Shown: one piece after another, positions 1 to 9,013 of the stretch
Layout of the letters: the number at the start of each line of letters is the position of its first letter
Position numbering within the stretch: position 1 is the stretch's first letter
Origin: UBA2357 sp041678045
GTDB lineage: Bacteria > Pseudomonadota > Gammaproteobacteria > Burkholderiales > Rhodocyclaceae
Length of the DNA stretch: 64,000 nucleotides
Reading direction: 5' to 3'
Assembly: GCA_041678045.1 (NCBI GenBank)
Contig: JBAYOV010000015.1
Span: 4,617-68,616, forward strand
Notes under the pieces: generated by a model
The model's input: the letters and a program-made list of their open reading frames with translations, nothing else
Told to the model about the DNA's origin: nothing
The model's database searches: none
Position numbers and translations under genes: made by a program

Positions 1-101
1 TGCTCCAGCGAAATCGAACCGGATTCCATGTCATCCACAAGATGTTCCAGTTCGCTGACGGCAGCCTCGAAGGAGGGCGGTGGCTCGATGGTTGGGGGCA
101 T
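1..101 (-). CDS. xseB: Exodeoxyribonuclease VII small subunit (partial, C-terminus outside window)
   Basis: The reverse strand from an ATG at 101 reads about 33 residues and runs off the left edge. The peptide has the family pattern SFEAAVSELEHLV followed by DDMESGSISLE, matching the start of XseB, the small regulatory subunit that with XseA degrades single-stranded DNA in the cytoplasm. Only the N-terminal half of the usual 75-85 aa protein is visible. It is divergent from the Rieske oxygenase gene at 226. The assignment rests on this short stretch, so it is good but not certain. Confidence 0.72.
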   Translation of the reverse strand, partial: MPPTIEPPPSFEAAVSELEHLVDDMESGSISLE

Positions 102-225
102 TGGGCAAAGGCCTTGCAAAAGCGTCGAAAATAACCGATTGAGCACTGGTGGTCAAACAGCTTTTCCCATAGAATCATGGCCCTTTTACCGGATTTCTTG
201 GTCTTCTAGCAAGGGAGGTTCGGGC

Positions 226-1326
226 ATGTCCGACATCGCATCCAAGGCTCAACTGGCCCAGGGAGCTTCGCAGCTTCCGGTTTCCATGTACTTCGACGAG
301 AAGGTCTTCGAACTGGAGAAGAAACTGCTCTTCGATGCCGGTCCGGGGTATGTCGGCCATGAGCTGATGGTACCCGAAGTGGGCAGCTACCGTTCGCTGG
401 AGTGGCTGGATCATTCAAAGCTTCTGTTTCGCACTGAACAGGGCGTGCATCAGCTGTCCAATGTCTGCCGCCATCGACAGGCGATCATGCTGCAAGGGGC
501 GGGCAAGACCGAACACATCGTGTGCCCGATTCACCGCTGGACATATGACAACACGGGGGATTTGATCGGCGCGCCGCATTTTGCCGAGAAGCCTTGCCTC
601 GGGCTGAAGCGGGACCGGCTGGAGAACTGGCAGGGTTTGCTGTTCAAGGGGCCACGTTCGGCCGCAGCGGACCTCCGGGGCATGACGGTGGCGCCCGATC
701 TGGACTTTTCCGGCTACAAGCTCGACCGGGTCGAGATCCACGAGTGCAACTACAACTGGAAAACCTTCATCGAGGTGTATCTGGAGGACTACCATGTTGT
801 GCCCTTTCATCCGGGGCTCGGTCAGTTCGTCACCTGTGACGACCTGACATGGCAGTTCGGAGAGTGGTATTCGGTGCAGAAAGTGGGTATCACTTCGCTG
901 GCCAGGCCGGGGTCTGAAACCTATCGCAAGTGGCATGAGGCGGTGAAAGCCATCTACGGCGACCAGCCGCCCCCTCAGGGCGCCATCTGGCTGACCTACT
1001 ATCCGAACGTGATGGTGGAGTGGTATCCGCATGTGCTGGTGGTGAGCACCCTGATCCCGACCGATCTGAACAAGACCACCAATGTGGTCGAGTTCTACTA
1101 TCCGGAAGAGATTGTCGAGTTCGAGCGCGAGTTCGTCGAAGCTGAACAGGCGGCCTACATGGAAACTGCGATCGAGGACGACGATATCGGAGAGCGCATG
1201 GACCGTGGCCGGCTGGCCCTGTTACGTGAAGGGCGTAACGAGGTGGGGCCGTACCAGTCTCCGTTCGAGGACGGCATGCAGCATTTCCATGAGTTCTACC
1301 GCCGTATCATGGAGCCGCACCTGTAA
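226..1326 (+). CDS. Rieske [2Fe-2S] aromatic-ring-hydroxylating-type oxygenase, alpha subunit
   Basis: The 366-aa protein has an N-terminal Rieske domain (C81-x-H83 and C100-x2-H103) and a C-terminal SRPBCC catalytic domain with the mononuclear iron motif NWK(177-179)...EDYH(187-190)VVPFHP. Such oxygenases use electrons from a separate reductase to hydroxylate or demethylate small substrates. No reductase gene is adjacent, so the substrate is unknown. The start at 226 follows a good ribosome site (AAGGGAGG). The frame is open back to 28, but that extension has no family similarity and would overlap xseB. A strong terminator follows. Confidence 0.85.
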   Translation: MSDIASKAQLAQGASQLPVSMYFDEKVFELEKKLLFDAGPGYVGHELMVPEVGSYRSLEWLDHSKLLFRTEQGVHQLSNVCRHRQAIMLQGAGKTEHIVCPIHRWTYDNTGDLIGAPHFAEKPCLGLKRDRLENWQGLLFKGPRSAAADLRGMTVAPDLDFSGYKLDRVEIHECNYNWKTFIEVYLEDYHVVPFHPGLGQFVTCDDLTWQFGEWYSVQKVGITSLARPGSETYRKWHEAVKAIYGDQPPPQGAIWLTYYPNVMVEWYPHVLVVSTLIPTDLNKTTNVVEFYYPEEIVEFEREFVEAEQAAYMETAIEDDDIGERMDRGRLALLREGRNEVGPYQSPFEDGMQHFHEFYRRIMEPHL

Positions 1327-1375
1327 TTGTTCGCCGCGCTGTCATTGCGCGGATCAGGGAAAGGAAAAGGAAAAA

Positions 1376-1415
1376 CGGGCGCCTGCATGACATGAAAGCA
1401 TGCGGCGCCCGCTTT
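1376..1415. terminator. Bidirectional intrinsic terminator between the Rieske gene and ispH
   Basis: An 8-bp GC stem (CGGGCGCC / GGCGCCCG) continues, after a one-base bulge, into a 5-bp stem (GCATG / CATGC) around a 9-nt loop. It has A-rich sequence before and TTTT after. It lies between converging genes and can serve both. Confidence 0.8.
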
Positions 1416-1429
1416 TCATTGCAGTGTGT

Positions 1430-2359
1430 TTACTGCAGTTCGCGCGGAAGCGGGAACGTGACGCGTTCCGGGATGCCGTCCAGGGTGCGCACCGTTTCAG
1501 AGCCCAGGGCCTGCAGACGGTCGATGACCTGTTGAACCAGGATTTCGGGGGCGGAGGCGCCGGCGGTGACACCGATTCGGGCCTTGCCGTCGAGCCAGAC
1601 CGGATCGATTGCGTCAGCGTTGTCAATGAGCCAGGCGGGAACGCCGCGCAGCTCGGCAACTTCGCGCAAGCGATTGGAGTTGGAGCTGTTGACCGACCCC
1701 ACGACCAGGACTGCGTCGACCTCGTCGCTCATCAGCTTGACCGCGTCCTGCCGGTTCTGGGTTGCGTAGCAGATGTCGTCCTTTCTGGGGCCGACGATGT
1801 CCGGAAAGCGTTCGCGCAGGGCGGCAATGATGGCGGCAGCATCGTCCATCGACAGGGTGGTCTGGGTCACGAAGGCGAGGCGTTGCGGGTCGGCGACTTC
1901 AAGCCGCGCGACATCCTCCACCGACTCGACCAGATGGATGCCGTCACGCACCTGCCCCATGGTGCCTTCGACTTCCGGGTGCCCCTTGTGGCCGATCATC
2001 ACGATCTCGCGGCCCTGCTCACGCATGCGGCTGACCTCGATGTGCACCTTGGTGACGAGCGGACAGGTGGCATCGAACACCCGCAGCCCCCGGCGCGCGG
2101 CTTCGTCGCGTACCTGTTGGGAGACTCCATGGGCACTGAAGATTACCGTGCTGCCGGCGGGCACTTCGTCGAGTTCTTCGACGAAAATGGCGCCCTTTGT
2201 GCGCAGGTCTTCAACCACAAACTTGTTATGCACCACTTCATGGCGCACATAGATCGGGGCGCCGAAGCGCTGCAGCGCACGTTCGACGATCTCGATGGCA
2301 CGCTCGACCCCGGCGCAGAAGCCGCGTGGGGTAGCGAGCAGAATTTCACGTGTGTTCAT
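1430..2359 (-). CDS. ispH: 4-hydroxy-3-methylbut-2-enyl diphosphate reductase
   Basis: IspH (LytB) performs the last step of the MEP isoprenoid pathway, reducing HMBPP to IPP and DMAPP with an iron-sulfur cluster. The 309-aa length is typical. The three cluster cysteines are visible at C15 (PRGFCAGV), C99 (DATCP) and C197 (DDICYAT), with the conserved substrate residues in SAHGVS and HKGHPE. It is the last gene of a leftward operon ribF-ileS-lspA-fkpB-ispH, a common proteobacterial order, and 16 bp separate it from fkpB. Confidence 0.97.
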   Translation of the reverse strand: MNTREILLATPRGFCAGVERAIEIVERALQRFGAPIYVRHEVVHNKFVVEDLRTKGAIFVEELDEVPAGSTVIFSAHGVSQQVRDEAARRGLRVFDATCPLVTKVHIEVSRMREQGREIVMIGHKGHPEVEGTMGQVRDGIHLVESVEDVARLEVADPQRLAFVTQTTLSMDDAAAIIAALRERFPDIVGPRKDDICYATQNRQDAVKLMSDEVDAVLVVGSVNSSNSNRLREVAELRGVPAWLIDNADAIDPVWLDGKARIGVTAGASAPEILVQQVIDRLQALGSETVRTLDGIPERVTFPLPRELQ

Positions 2360-2375
2360 GTGTGACGGGCCCGGG

Positions 2376-2804
2376 TCAGTTCACACCGATGATTTCGACT
2401 TCAAAAAGGATCGTCTTGCCAGCGAGTGGGTGGTTGAAGTCGAGCAGCGCGGACTGATCGTCGATTTCCCGGACCAGTCCGGAGTAGCGCGAACCGTCAG
2501 GCGCGGTGAACTCCATGATGCTGAGCGCTTCAATGTCTTCCTGCGGCATGTGCTCACGCTTCACCCGTTCCATGAGTTCCTCCCTGCGTGGGCCGAAGGC
2601 CTGTTCGGGCGCCAGGGTGAAGCTGCGACGTGCGCCGACTTCGATGCCGAGCAGCAGGCTTTCCAGAGCAGGCAGCAACTCCCCTGCGCCCAGTTGCAGG
2701 GTGGCGGGTGTGCCGTCGAAGGTGTTGATCAATGGCTGGCCGTTTTCCAGTGCGATACGGTAGTGCAGGGTGACCAGGCTGTTGGCCTGAATGGATGCGC
2801 TCAC
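2376..2804 (-). CDS. fkpB: FKBP-type peptidyl-prolyl cis-trans isomerase, SlpA/FkpB type
   Basis: This 142-aa FKBP-fold prolyl isomerase and chaperone has the SlpA features: a short N-terminal FKBP half (VTLHYRIALENG), an inserted flap (LAPEQAFGPRREEL) and a C-terminal strand (NHPLAGKTILFEVEI). The start chosen is the GTG at 2804, which overlaps the lspA stop in a GTGA arrangement and has GGAGA seven bases upstream. The longer upstream frame lies inside lspA. Pairing with lspA and ispH is common in proteobacteria. Confidence 0.92.
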   Translation of the reverse strand: MSASIQANSLVTLHYRIALENGQPLINTFDGTPATLQLGAGELLPALESLLLGIEVGARRSFTLAPEQAFGPRREELMERVKREHMPQEDIEALSIMEFTAPDGSRYSGLVREIDDQSALLDFNHPLAGKTILFEVEIIGVN

Positions 2805-3337
2805 GGTGAGGTCTCCGATGTTGGGGGGGAGGAACTGGGGCGAAACTGCGACCACAGCATCAGGATCACGCCACAGGTGATCGCCGAGTCGGCCAGGTTG
2901 AAGGCCGGCCAGCCGTACTGGTGGTAATGGAAGTACAGGAAGTCAACCACCGCACCATGCACGATGCGGTCGATGACATTACCGATGGCGCCCCCGATGA
3001 TGAGGCTGAAGGCCGTGGGCAGGGCGCGCTCATGCTGATGGTGGCGCAGCATTGTAATCAGCCAGCCGCTCACCAAGACGGCCAGGGCGGTGAAAAACCA
3101 GCGCTGCCAGCCTCCATGGTCGGCCAGAAAACTGAAGGCCGCGCCAGGGTTGTAGACCAGTACCAGCTTGAAGAACGAGGTGACCGGGATCACCTCGCCC
3201 ATGCTCATGGTGTGCAAGACCACCCATTTACTGAGTTGATCGAGCAGCGCGATGACGCCGGCAAGCGATAGCCACCCGATGAGGCGGCCACTCATGCCGG
3301 TGTGTGCCGGAGACGATGCGGACATGGCTGAAGGCAT
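2801..3337 (-). CDS. lspA: Lipoprotein signal peptidase (signal peptidase II)
   Basis: LspA is an inner-membrane aspartyl protease that removes the signal peptide from diacylated prolipoproteins. The 178-aa protein has about four membrane segments. Both catalytic aspartates lie in the conserved stretch GGAIGNVIDR and VVDF, and the family motif VYNPGAAFSFL is present. It lies 6 bp downstream of ileS and overlaps fkpB by four bases. The first ATG gives a protein slightly longer than usual; starts at 3325 or 3295 are also possible. Confidence 0.96.
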   Translation of the reverse strand: MPSAMSASSPAHTGMSGRLIGWLSLAGVIALLDQLSKWVVLHTMSMGEVIPVTSFFKLVLVYNPGAAFSFLADHGGWQRWFFTALAVLVSGWLITMLRHHQHERALPTAFSLIIGGAIGNVIDRIVHGAVVDFLYFHYHQYGWPAFNLADSAITCGVILMLWSQFRPSSSPPTSETSP

Positions 3338-3343
3338 GTGCGA

Positions 3344-6160
3344 TCAGGCGTGCTCGCGCGTCTCGCCGCTGCCGAACAGATTGTCGTGGCAGCGTGCGCA
3401 CAGTGCGGGGTGGTCGGCATGCTGCCCGACATCTTCACGATAATGCCAGCAGCGTTCACATTTCTGGTGCGTGGAGGGAATAGCCTCGATTTCGGTCGAT
3501 TCTTCCACTCCGGCTTCCAGCGTGACTGCGGAGGTGATCATCACGAAGCGCAGGTCTTCCCCCAGACTGGCCAGTGCAGCATGGCGTGCGCCACCCGCGC
3601 GAATGCGCAGTTCGGCCTGCAGCGAGGCGCCCAGACGGCCTTCGCTACGCACGCCTTCCATCACCTTCTGGGCTTCGGCACGGACTTCCCGGATCAACGC
3701 CCAGCGTGCCAGCAGCGCGCTTTCATCGCCGTTGTCAGGCAGTCTGTGCCAAGTGTGCAGCATCACGCTGTCTTCATCGCCCTTGCCGATGATCTGCCAG
3801 ATTTCCTCGGCGGTGAAACTGAGGACCGGGGCCATCAGGCGGGTGATGGCCTGGGTGATGTGCCACAGTGCGCTTTGTGCTGCGCGGCGCGCGCGCGAGT
3901 CGGGCTGGGTGGTGTACAGGCGATCCTTCAGGATGTCGAGATAGAAGGCGCCCAGGTCTTCGGAGGCAAAGTGCTGCAGCGCCTGCACCACCTTGTGGAA
4001 CTCGTAGCGGTCGTAGTCGGCAGCCACCTGTTCCTGCAGCCTGCGGGTCAGGGCCAGCGCGTAGCGGTCGATGTCCAGCCACTCGTCGACCGGCAGGCCA
4101 TCGCGGGCAATATCGAAATCCGAGGTGTTGGCCAGCAGGAAGCGCAGGGTGTTGCGCAGTCGCCGGTACACTTCCACCACACGGTCGAGAATCTCGTTGG
4201 AGATCGTCAATTCGCCCGAATAATCGGTAGCGGCCACCCACAGGCGCAGGATTTCGGCTCCCAGGCGGTCGGACACTTCCTGCGGGGCCACCACATTGCC
4301 TTTGGACTTGGACATTTTCTTGCCCTGTCCATCCACCACGAAACCATGGGTGAGCAGCCCCTTGTAAGGCGCACGGCCATCGATCGCGCAGCCGGTGAGC
4401 AGGGACGAATGGAACCAGCCCCGGTGCTGGTCCGAACCTTCCAGATACAGGTCGGCTGGCCAGCACGTGTCGTGCTGGTGCGAGCCGCGCAGCACGGTAC
4501 GGTGGGTGGTGCCCGAGTCGAACCACACATCCAGCGTGTCGCGCATCTTTTCGTACTGCTCCGCTTCCGCACCAAGCAGTTCGGCAGGCTCCAGCGAGAA
4601 CCAGCCCTCGATGCCTTCGCGCTCCACCCTCTGGGCCACCTGTTCCAGAAGCTCGAGCGAACGGGGATGGGCTTCGCCGGTCTCCTTGTGCAGGAACAAG
4701 GGAATCGGCACGCCCCAGTTGCGCTGGCGTGACACACACCAGTCAGGCCGGTTGGCAATCATCGCGTGCAGCCGGGCCTTCCCCCAGGCGGGGTAGAAGG
4801 CGGTGTCCTCGACCGCCTGCAGCGCCAGCTCGCGCAGGGTGGGTTGGCCGGCAGAGACGGCCTCGCGGGCCGCGATCCGGTCCATGCCGACAAACCACTG
4901 GGTGGTGGCGCGGTAGATCACCGGGGTCTTGTGGCGCCAGCAGTGCATGTAGCTGTGGGTGAGGGTGCCCGACGAGAACAGACACCCCACTTCTTCAAGT
5001 TTGGCAACGACCTTCGGGTTGGCCTCCCAGACGCTCATGCCGCCGAAAAAGGGCAGGCTGTCGATGAACCGGCCGTCGCCCTGCACCGGATTGAGGATTT
5101 CCTCGTTGCGCATGCCATAGCGGGTGCAGGTGATGAAGTCATCCAGGCCATAGGCCGGTGCGCTATGCACCAGACCGGTACCCGCATCGGTGGCCACATA
5201 GTCGCCCAGCATTACCGGCGACGGACGGTCGTGGAAGGGGTGGCGGAAGTGAATGCGATCCAGGGCGATGCCCTGTGCCGCCGCCAGCACCCGGCCTTCC
5301 AAGCCGAAACGCTCCAGAGCAGACTGGCGCAACTCGGCTGCCAGGATCACCAGTCCGCGAGCCGTCTCGACCAGCTCGTACACATGTTCGGGGTGTACGT
5401 TGAGAGCCTGGTTCGACGGAATCGTCCACGGGGTGGTCGTCCAGATCACCGCATGGACGGGCACATCGGGCAGGGTGTCCAGCCCGAAGGCATAGGCGAG
5501 CTTGCCGCGCTCGGAGGGGTCTAGCGGGAAGCCGACATCGATCATCGGCGATTTCTTGTCCTGGTACTCCACTTCGGCCTCGGCCAGGGCCGAGCCGCAG
5601 TCGAAGCACCAGTTCACCGGCTTGAGGCCCTTGAACAGAAAACCCTTGCGCAGCAGGTCGCCCAGGGCGCGAATCTCGTCAGCCTCGTTCGAGAAGTTCA
5701 TCGTGCGATAGGGATTGTCCCAGTCGCCCAGCACCCCCAGACGGATGAAATCCTTCTTCTGGCGCTCGATCTGCTCGCCGGCGTAGTCGCGGCACAGGGC
5801 GCGGGCCTGATCGGCAGGCAGGTGCTTGCCGTGCAGTTTCTCGATCTGGTGCTCGATCGGCAGCCCGTGACAGTCCCAGCCGGGCACATAAGGCGCATCG
5901 AAACCTGCCAGCGTGCGTGAGCGCACGATGATGTCCTTGAGAATCTTGTTGACCGCATGGCCAATGTGAATGTCGCCGTTGGCATAGGGCGGGCCATCAT
6001 GCAGCACGAACTTGGGACGTCCGGCCGAGGCCTTGCGGATTTTCTGGTACAGCTTGCGCTGTTGCCAGTCGGCAATCCAGGCGGGCTCCCGCTTGGCGAG
6101 GTTTCCGCGCATCGGGAACGGCGTATCGGTAAGGTTCAGCGTTTTGCGATAGTCAGCCAT
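3344..6160 (-). CDS. ileS: Isoleucyl-tRNA synthetase
   Basis: This 938-aa class I synthetase charges tRNA-Ile. Visible motifs are the HIGH signature (PYANGDIHIGH, near residue 65), KMSKS (GKKMSKSKGN, near 600), the editing domain between them, and a C-terminal zinc-binding region with CERCWHYRE and CARC. The length matches the bacterial type. The ATG at 6160 has AAGGA upstream. It sits between ribF and lspA in the operon. Confidence 0.99.
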   Translation of the reverse strand: MADYRKTLNLTDTPFPMRGNLAKREPAWIADWQQRKLYQKIRKASAGRPKFVLHDGPPYANGDIHIGHAVNKILKDIIVRSRTLAGFDAPYVPGWDCHGLPIEHQIEKLHGKHLPADQARALCRDYAGEQIERQKKDFIRLGVLGDWDNPYRTMNFSNEADEIRALGDLLRKGFLFKGLKPVNWCFDCGSALAEAEVEYQDKKSPMIDVGFPLDPSERGKLAYAFGLDTLPDVPVHAVIWTTTPWTIPSNQALNVHPEHVYELVETARGLVILAAELRQSALERFGLEGRVLAAAQGIALDRIHFRHPFHDRPSPVMLGDYVATDAGTGLVHSAPAYGLDDFITCTRYGMRNEEILNPVQGDGRFIDSLPFFGGMSVWEANPKVVAKLEEVGCLFSSGTLTHSYMHCWRHKTPVIYRATTQWFVGMDRIAAREAVSAGQPTLRELALQAVEDTAFYPAWGKARLHAMIANRPDWCVSRQRNWGVPIPLFLHKETGEAHPRSLELLEQVAQRVEREGIEGWFSLEPAELLGAEAEQYEKMRDTLDVWFDSGTTHRTVLRGSHQHDTCWPADLYLEGSDQHRGWFHSSLLTGCAIDGRAPYKGLLTHGFVVDGQGKKMSKSKGNVVAPQEVSDRLGAEILRLWVAATDYSGELTISNEILDRVVEVYRRLRNTLRFLLANTSDFDIARDGLPVDEWLDIDRYALALTRRLQEQVAADYDRYEFHKVVQALQHFASEDLGAFYLDILKDRLYTTQPDSRARRAAQSALWHITQAITRLMAPVLSFTAEEIWQIIGKGDEDSVMLHTWHRLPDNGDESALLARWALIREVRAEAQKVMEGVRSEGRLGASLQAELRIRAGGARHAALASLGEDLRFVMITSAVTLEAGVEESTEIEAIPSTHQKCERCWHYREDVGQHADHPALCARCHDNLFGSGETREHA

Positions 6161-6183
6161 GGTGATCCTTGCGGCCTTGGGTT

Positions 6184-7116
6184 TCAGATGGGGTGTTGTG
6201 CGAACCAGTCGCGAGCCTGGTGGGCGTCGAGCTGGATTTGCGCACGCAATTCGTCAAGAGATTCAAACTTGCGCTCGGCACGCAGGCGGTGCAGGAAGTG
6301 CACACGCAGGTGCGCACCGTAGCAGTCCTGTTGCCAGTCGAAAAGATGTACTTCGAGTACCGGCCGGGTCAGGGTGTTGACCGTCGGGCGCCAGCCCAGA
6401 TTGGCTACGGCGGACAACCAGCCTTCGGTCAGCCCTTCCACGCCCACGGCAAACACGCCCGAGAGTGCCGGCTTGCGGTGACGCAGCGGGATGTTGGCCG
6501 TGGGAAAGCCGATGCTGCGGCCAAGCCGTTTGCCATGGGTCACGCTGCCGGCAATGCTGTAGGGGCGGCCGAGCAGGGCTTGGGCGTGCTGCAGGTCGCC
6601 TGCCGCCAGGGCATCACGCACGGCGGAGCTCGAGACGCGTAGTCCCGCATCGGCGAGCGTGTGCATGGCTTCGACAGCAAACCCGTGCGCCGCGCCCGCA
6701 GCCTGCAGCCAGGGAAAGTCGCCCTGGCGTCCGGCGCCAAAGCGGAAGTCGTCGCCGATGATCAGGTGTCGTGTGTCGAGCCCGCGCAGCAGGATGCGAT
6801 CGACGAAGGTGTTGGCATCGAGTGCGGCAAAGGCGGCGTTGAAGCGGCACACATGCACCCGGTCAACGCCTGCGGAGGCGAGCAGCAGCAGCTTTTCCCG
6901 GAACGAGGACAGGCGTGCGGGGGCGCTGTCGGGGGTAAAGTACTCACGCGGGTGAGGTTCGAAGGTCATCACCACGGCGTCGTGACCGAGGGCGCGGGCC
7001 TTGTCGACAAGCAGCGACAGGAGCGCCTGATGGCCCCGGTGGATGCCGTCGAAGTTGCCTATGGTGAGCACCGAAGCGCGCGGTGCGCGCTCCGGAATTC
7101 CGCGAAAAACCTGCAT
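6184..7116 (-). CDS. ribF: Bifunctional riboflavin kinase / FAD synthetase
   Basis: RibF converts riboflavin to FMN and FMN to FAD. The N-terminal nucleotidyltransferase domain shows TIGNFDGIHRGHQAL and the GDDFRFG motif. The C-terminal kinase domain shows GRSIGFPTANI and NLGWRPTVN. The 310-aa length is typical. It is 23 bp upstream of ileS and is probably the first gene of the ribF-ileS-lspA-fkpB-ispH operon. Confidence 0.98.
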   Translation of the reverse strand: MQVFRGIPERAPRASVLTIGNFDGIHRGHQALLSLLVDKARALGHDAVVMTFEPHPREYFTPDSAPARLSSFREKLLLLASAGVDRVHVCRFNAAFAALDANTFVDRILLRGLDTRHLIIGDDFRFGAGRQGDFPWLQAAGAAHGFAVEAMHTLADAGLRVSSSAVRDALAAGDLQHAQALLGRPYSIAGSVTHGKRLGRSIGFPTANIPLRHRKPALSGVFAVGVEGLTEGWLSAVANLGWRPTVNTLTRPVLEVHLFDWQQDCYGAHLRVHFLHRLRAERKFESLDELRAQIQLDAHQARDWFAQHPI

Positions 7117-7169
7117 GAATGCCCGGAAAAATGCGGAATTATAGCGGTAACGCGACCAGTCCGCTTGGC

Positions 7170-8504
7170 TTATCTGTCAAGCCGGGCCACGGTGGTGCCA
7201 TTGGTGGGCGGGTTGCTGCGGAAGTACTGGCGGATGCCGCGCATGATGGCCTCGGCCATCTTGTCCTGATAGGCGTTGTCGTTGAGCCGCTTTTCCTCAT
7301 CCGGGTTGCTGATGAAAGCGGTTTCCACCAAGACCGATGGAATGTCCGGCGCGCGCAGCACGGCAAAGGCCGCCTGCTCGACCTGCGGCTTGTGCAGCCG
7401 GTTGATGCCGCCCAGTTCCTTCAGGACTGCGCTGCCCAGTTTCAGGCTGTCATTGATGGTGGCAGTTTGCGAAAGATCGAGCAGCGTGCGGGCGAGGTGT
7501 CCGTCCTGACGGGCCAGGTTCACTCCACCGATCAGATCGGCATCGTTTTCCTTCTGTGCCAGCCAGCGGGCGGCAGAGCTGGTGGCGCCACGCTCCGACA
7601 GTACATACACCGAGCTGCCGCGCGCTTCCGGTCGTACGAAGGCGTCGGCATGAACCGACACGAACAGGTCGGCCTGCACGCGCCGGGCAATGGCCACGCG
7701 CTGGTTGAGCGGCACGAAGTAGTCGCCCTTGCGTGTCATCACGGCGCGCATGTTGGGCTCGGCGTCGATCTTCTTTTGCAGACGGCGGGCGATGGAGAGG
7801 GTGACGTTTTTCTCGTAGCTGCCCCGGCGTCCGATTGCCCCCGGGTCCTCGCCGCCATGGCCGGCATCCAGCACCACGGTGTACAGGCGTTTCACGTCCG
7901 GTCGGCGTTCGGGTTGCTGTTGCGCCGGTCGGCGGTTTTCCTGGCGATTGACCGTCTGCCCCTGGTTGTTGTCACCGCTGGCTGCTTCCATCGGAGAGGA
8001 TTTCTCGATCAGCGCAAGCAGCGGGTCGTAGGGTTCGCTGGGGAACAGGTCGAGTACCAGCCGGTGGCCATAGTTGGCGATCGGCTTCAGTGTGAAAATC
8101 TGCGGATCGATGGTGCTTTTCAGTTCGACCACCACGCGTACCACGTTCGGCCGGTTCTGGCCCGCCCGGATCAGCTTGATCAGGGGGTCGGAGTCCATCA
8201 CCTTGGAGGGCAGGGTTTGCAGCACGGTGTTGAGTGCCACGCCTTCCAGATCGACCACCAGACGCTCGGGGTCCTTCACGATCATGTGGGTGAATTTCAG
8301 CTCGGCCGAGCTTTCCAGTGTGATCCGCGTGTAGCCGGTGCCCGGCCATACGCGTACCGCCACCAGGCTGGTGGCCGCAGCCATGCCCACCGGGCTGACC
8401 AGCAGCGCCAGTGATGCGCCTGCGTATTTGAGCAGGGTGCGTCGGCTTATGCCGGCGGGCAGTCCGGTTGGGTGTGTAGGGTGCTCTTGCTTGTGGTCAG
8501 GCAT
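7170..8504 (-). CDS. amiC: N-acetylmuramoyl-L-alanine amidase, AmiC type, Tat-exported
   Basis: This periplasmic zinc amidase cleaves septal peptidoglycan during daughter-cell separation. The 444-aa protein begins with a twin-arginine signal (SRRTLLKYAG, hydrophobic stretch, then AAA). An AMIN domain follows (residues about 50-160), then a linker rich in Q, N and R, and an Amidase_3 domain with VVLDAGHGGEDPGAIG, the zinc histidine in SVHADAF and ETAFISNPDEE. Its start overlaps the 3' end of tsaE by 58 bp; tsaE-amiC coupling is common. Confidence 0.95.
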   Translation of the reverse strand: MPDHKQEHPTHPTGLPAGISRRTLLKYAGASLALLVSPVGMAAATSLVAVRVWPGTGYTRITLESSAELKFTHMIVKDPERLVVDLEGVALNTVLQTLPSKVMDSDPLIKLIRAGQNRPNVVRVVVELKSTIDPQIFTLKPIANYGHRLVLDLFPSEPYDPLLALIEKSSPMEAASGDNNQGQTVNRQENRRPAQQQPERRPDVKRLYTVVLDAGHGGEDPGAIGRRGSYEKNVTLSIARRLQKKIDAEPNMRAVMTRKGDYFVPLNQRVAIARRVQADLFVSVHADAFVRPEARGSSVYVLSERGATSSAARWLAQKENDADLIGGVNLARQDGHLARTLLDLSQTATINDSLKLGSAVLKELGGINRLHKPQVEQAAFAVLRAPDIPSVLVETAFISNPDEEKRLNDNAYQDKMAEAIMRGIRQYFRSNPPTNGTTVARLDR

Positions 8505-8986
8505 GATTGTCCAGCCTCCGTCAGGGCTGTTGCACGAAAGCGGCGCCCGTTGGGCGAGACTTCGAGCAGTACTTCCACATCAGGTTGTGCAACGTAAGGA
8601 CTGGCTTTTGAAGGCCATTCCACCAGGCATGCGCCCGTTCCCGAGAAGTATTCGTCCAGTCCGGCATCGAGATATTCTTCGGGTTCGTTGAAGCGATAAA
8701 AATCAAAGTGATATAAGTTTAATCTAGAAACCGAGTAAGGTTCAATCAAGGTGTAAGTGGGGCTCTTCACTTTTCCCTGGTGTCCCAATGCACGCAGCAT
8801 GCCGCGTACCAGCGTGGTTTTGCCCGCGCCGAGGTCGCCGAGCAGGTGAATCACCAGCCCTGGCTTCAGGCCGGCCGCCAAGGCGGCGCCCAAGGCTTCG
8901 GTATCCTGTTCCCCATGCAGCTCGCCGGCCAGGTGCATGCGGTTGCCGCCCCCGGTATCATCCGGGGCGTGACTGAGCGTGATCAT
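8447..8986 (-). CDS. tsaE: tRNA threonylcarbamoyladenosine biosynthesis ATPase TsaE
   Basis: TsaE works with TsaB and TsaD to make t6A37 in ANN-decoding tRNAs. The 179-aa protein has a Walker A motif (GDLGAGKTTLVRG), SPTYTLIEPY and the conserved YHFDFYRF and LVEWP motifs. The start at 8986 has GGAGAA upstream; the longer open frame runs into the divergent queG region and is rejected. The C-terminal tail (about 20 residues) overlaps amiC and is longer than in many homologues. Confidence 0.95.
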   Translation of the reverse strand: MITLSHAPDDTGGGNRMHLAGELHGEQDTEALGAALAAGLKPGLVIHLLGDLGAGKTTLVRGMLRALGHQGKVKSPTYTLIEPYSVSRLNLYHFDFYRFNEPEEYLDAGLDEYFSGTGACLVEWPSKASPYVAQPDVEVLLEVSPNGRRFRATALTEAGQSCLTTSKSTLHTQPDCPPA

Positions 8987-9013
8987 GATGACTTCTCCAA
9001 GTGTGCGGACGGT

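Noticed and set aside
1400..2365. 321-aa plus-strand open frame opposite ispH
   Set aside because: It is the antisense shadow of a conserved GC-rich gene, with no ribosome site or family similarity.
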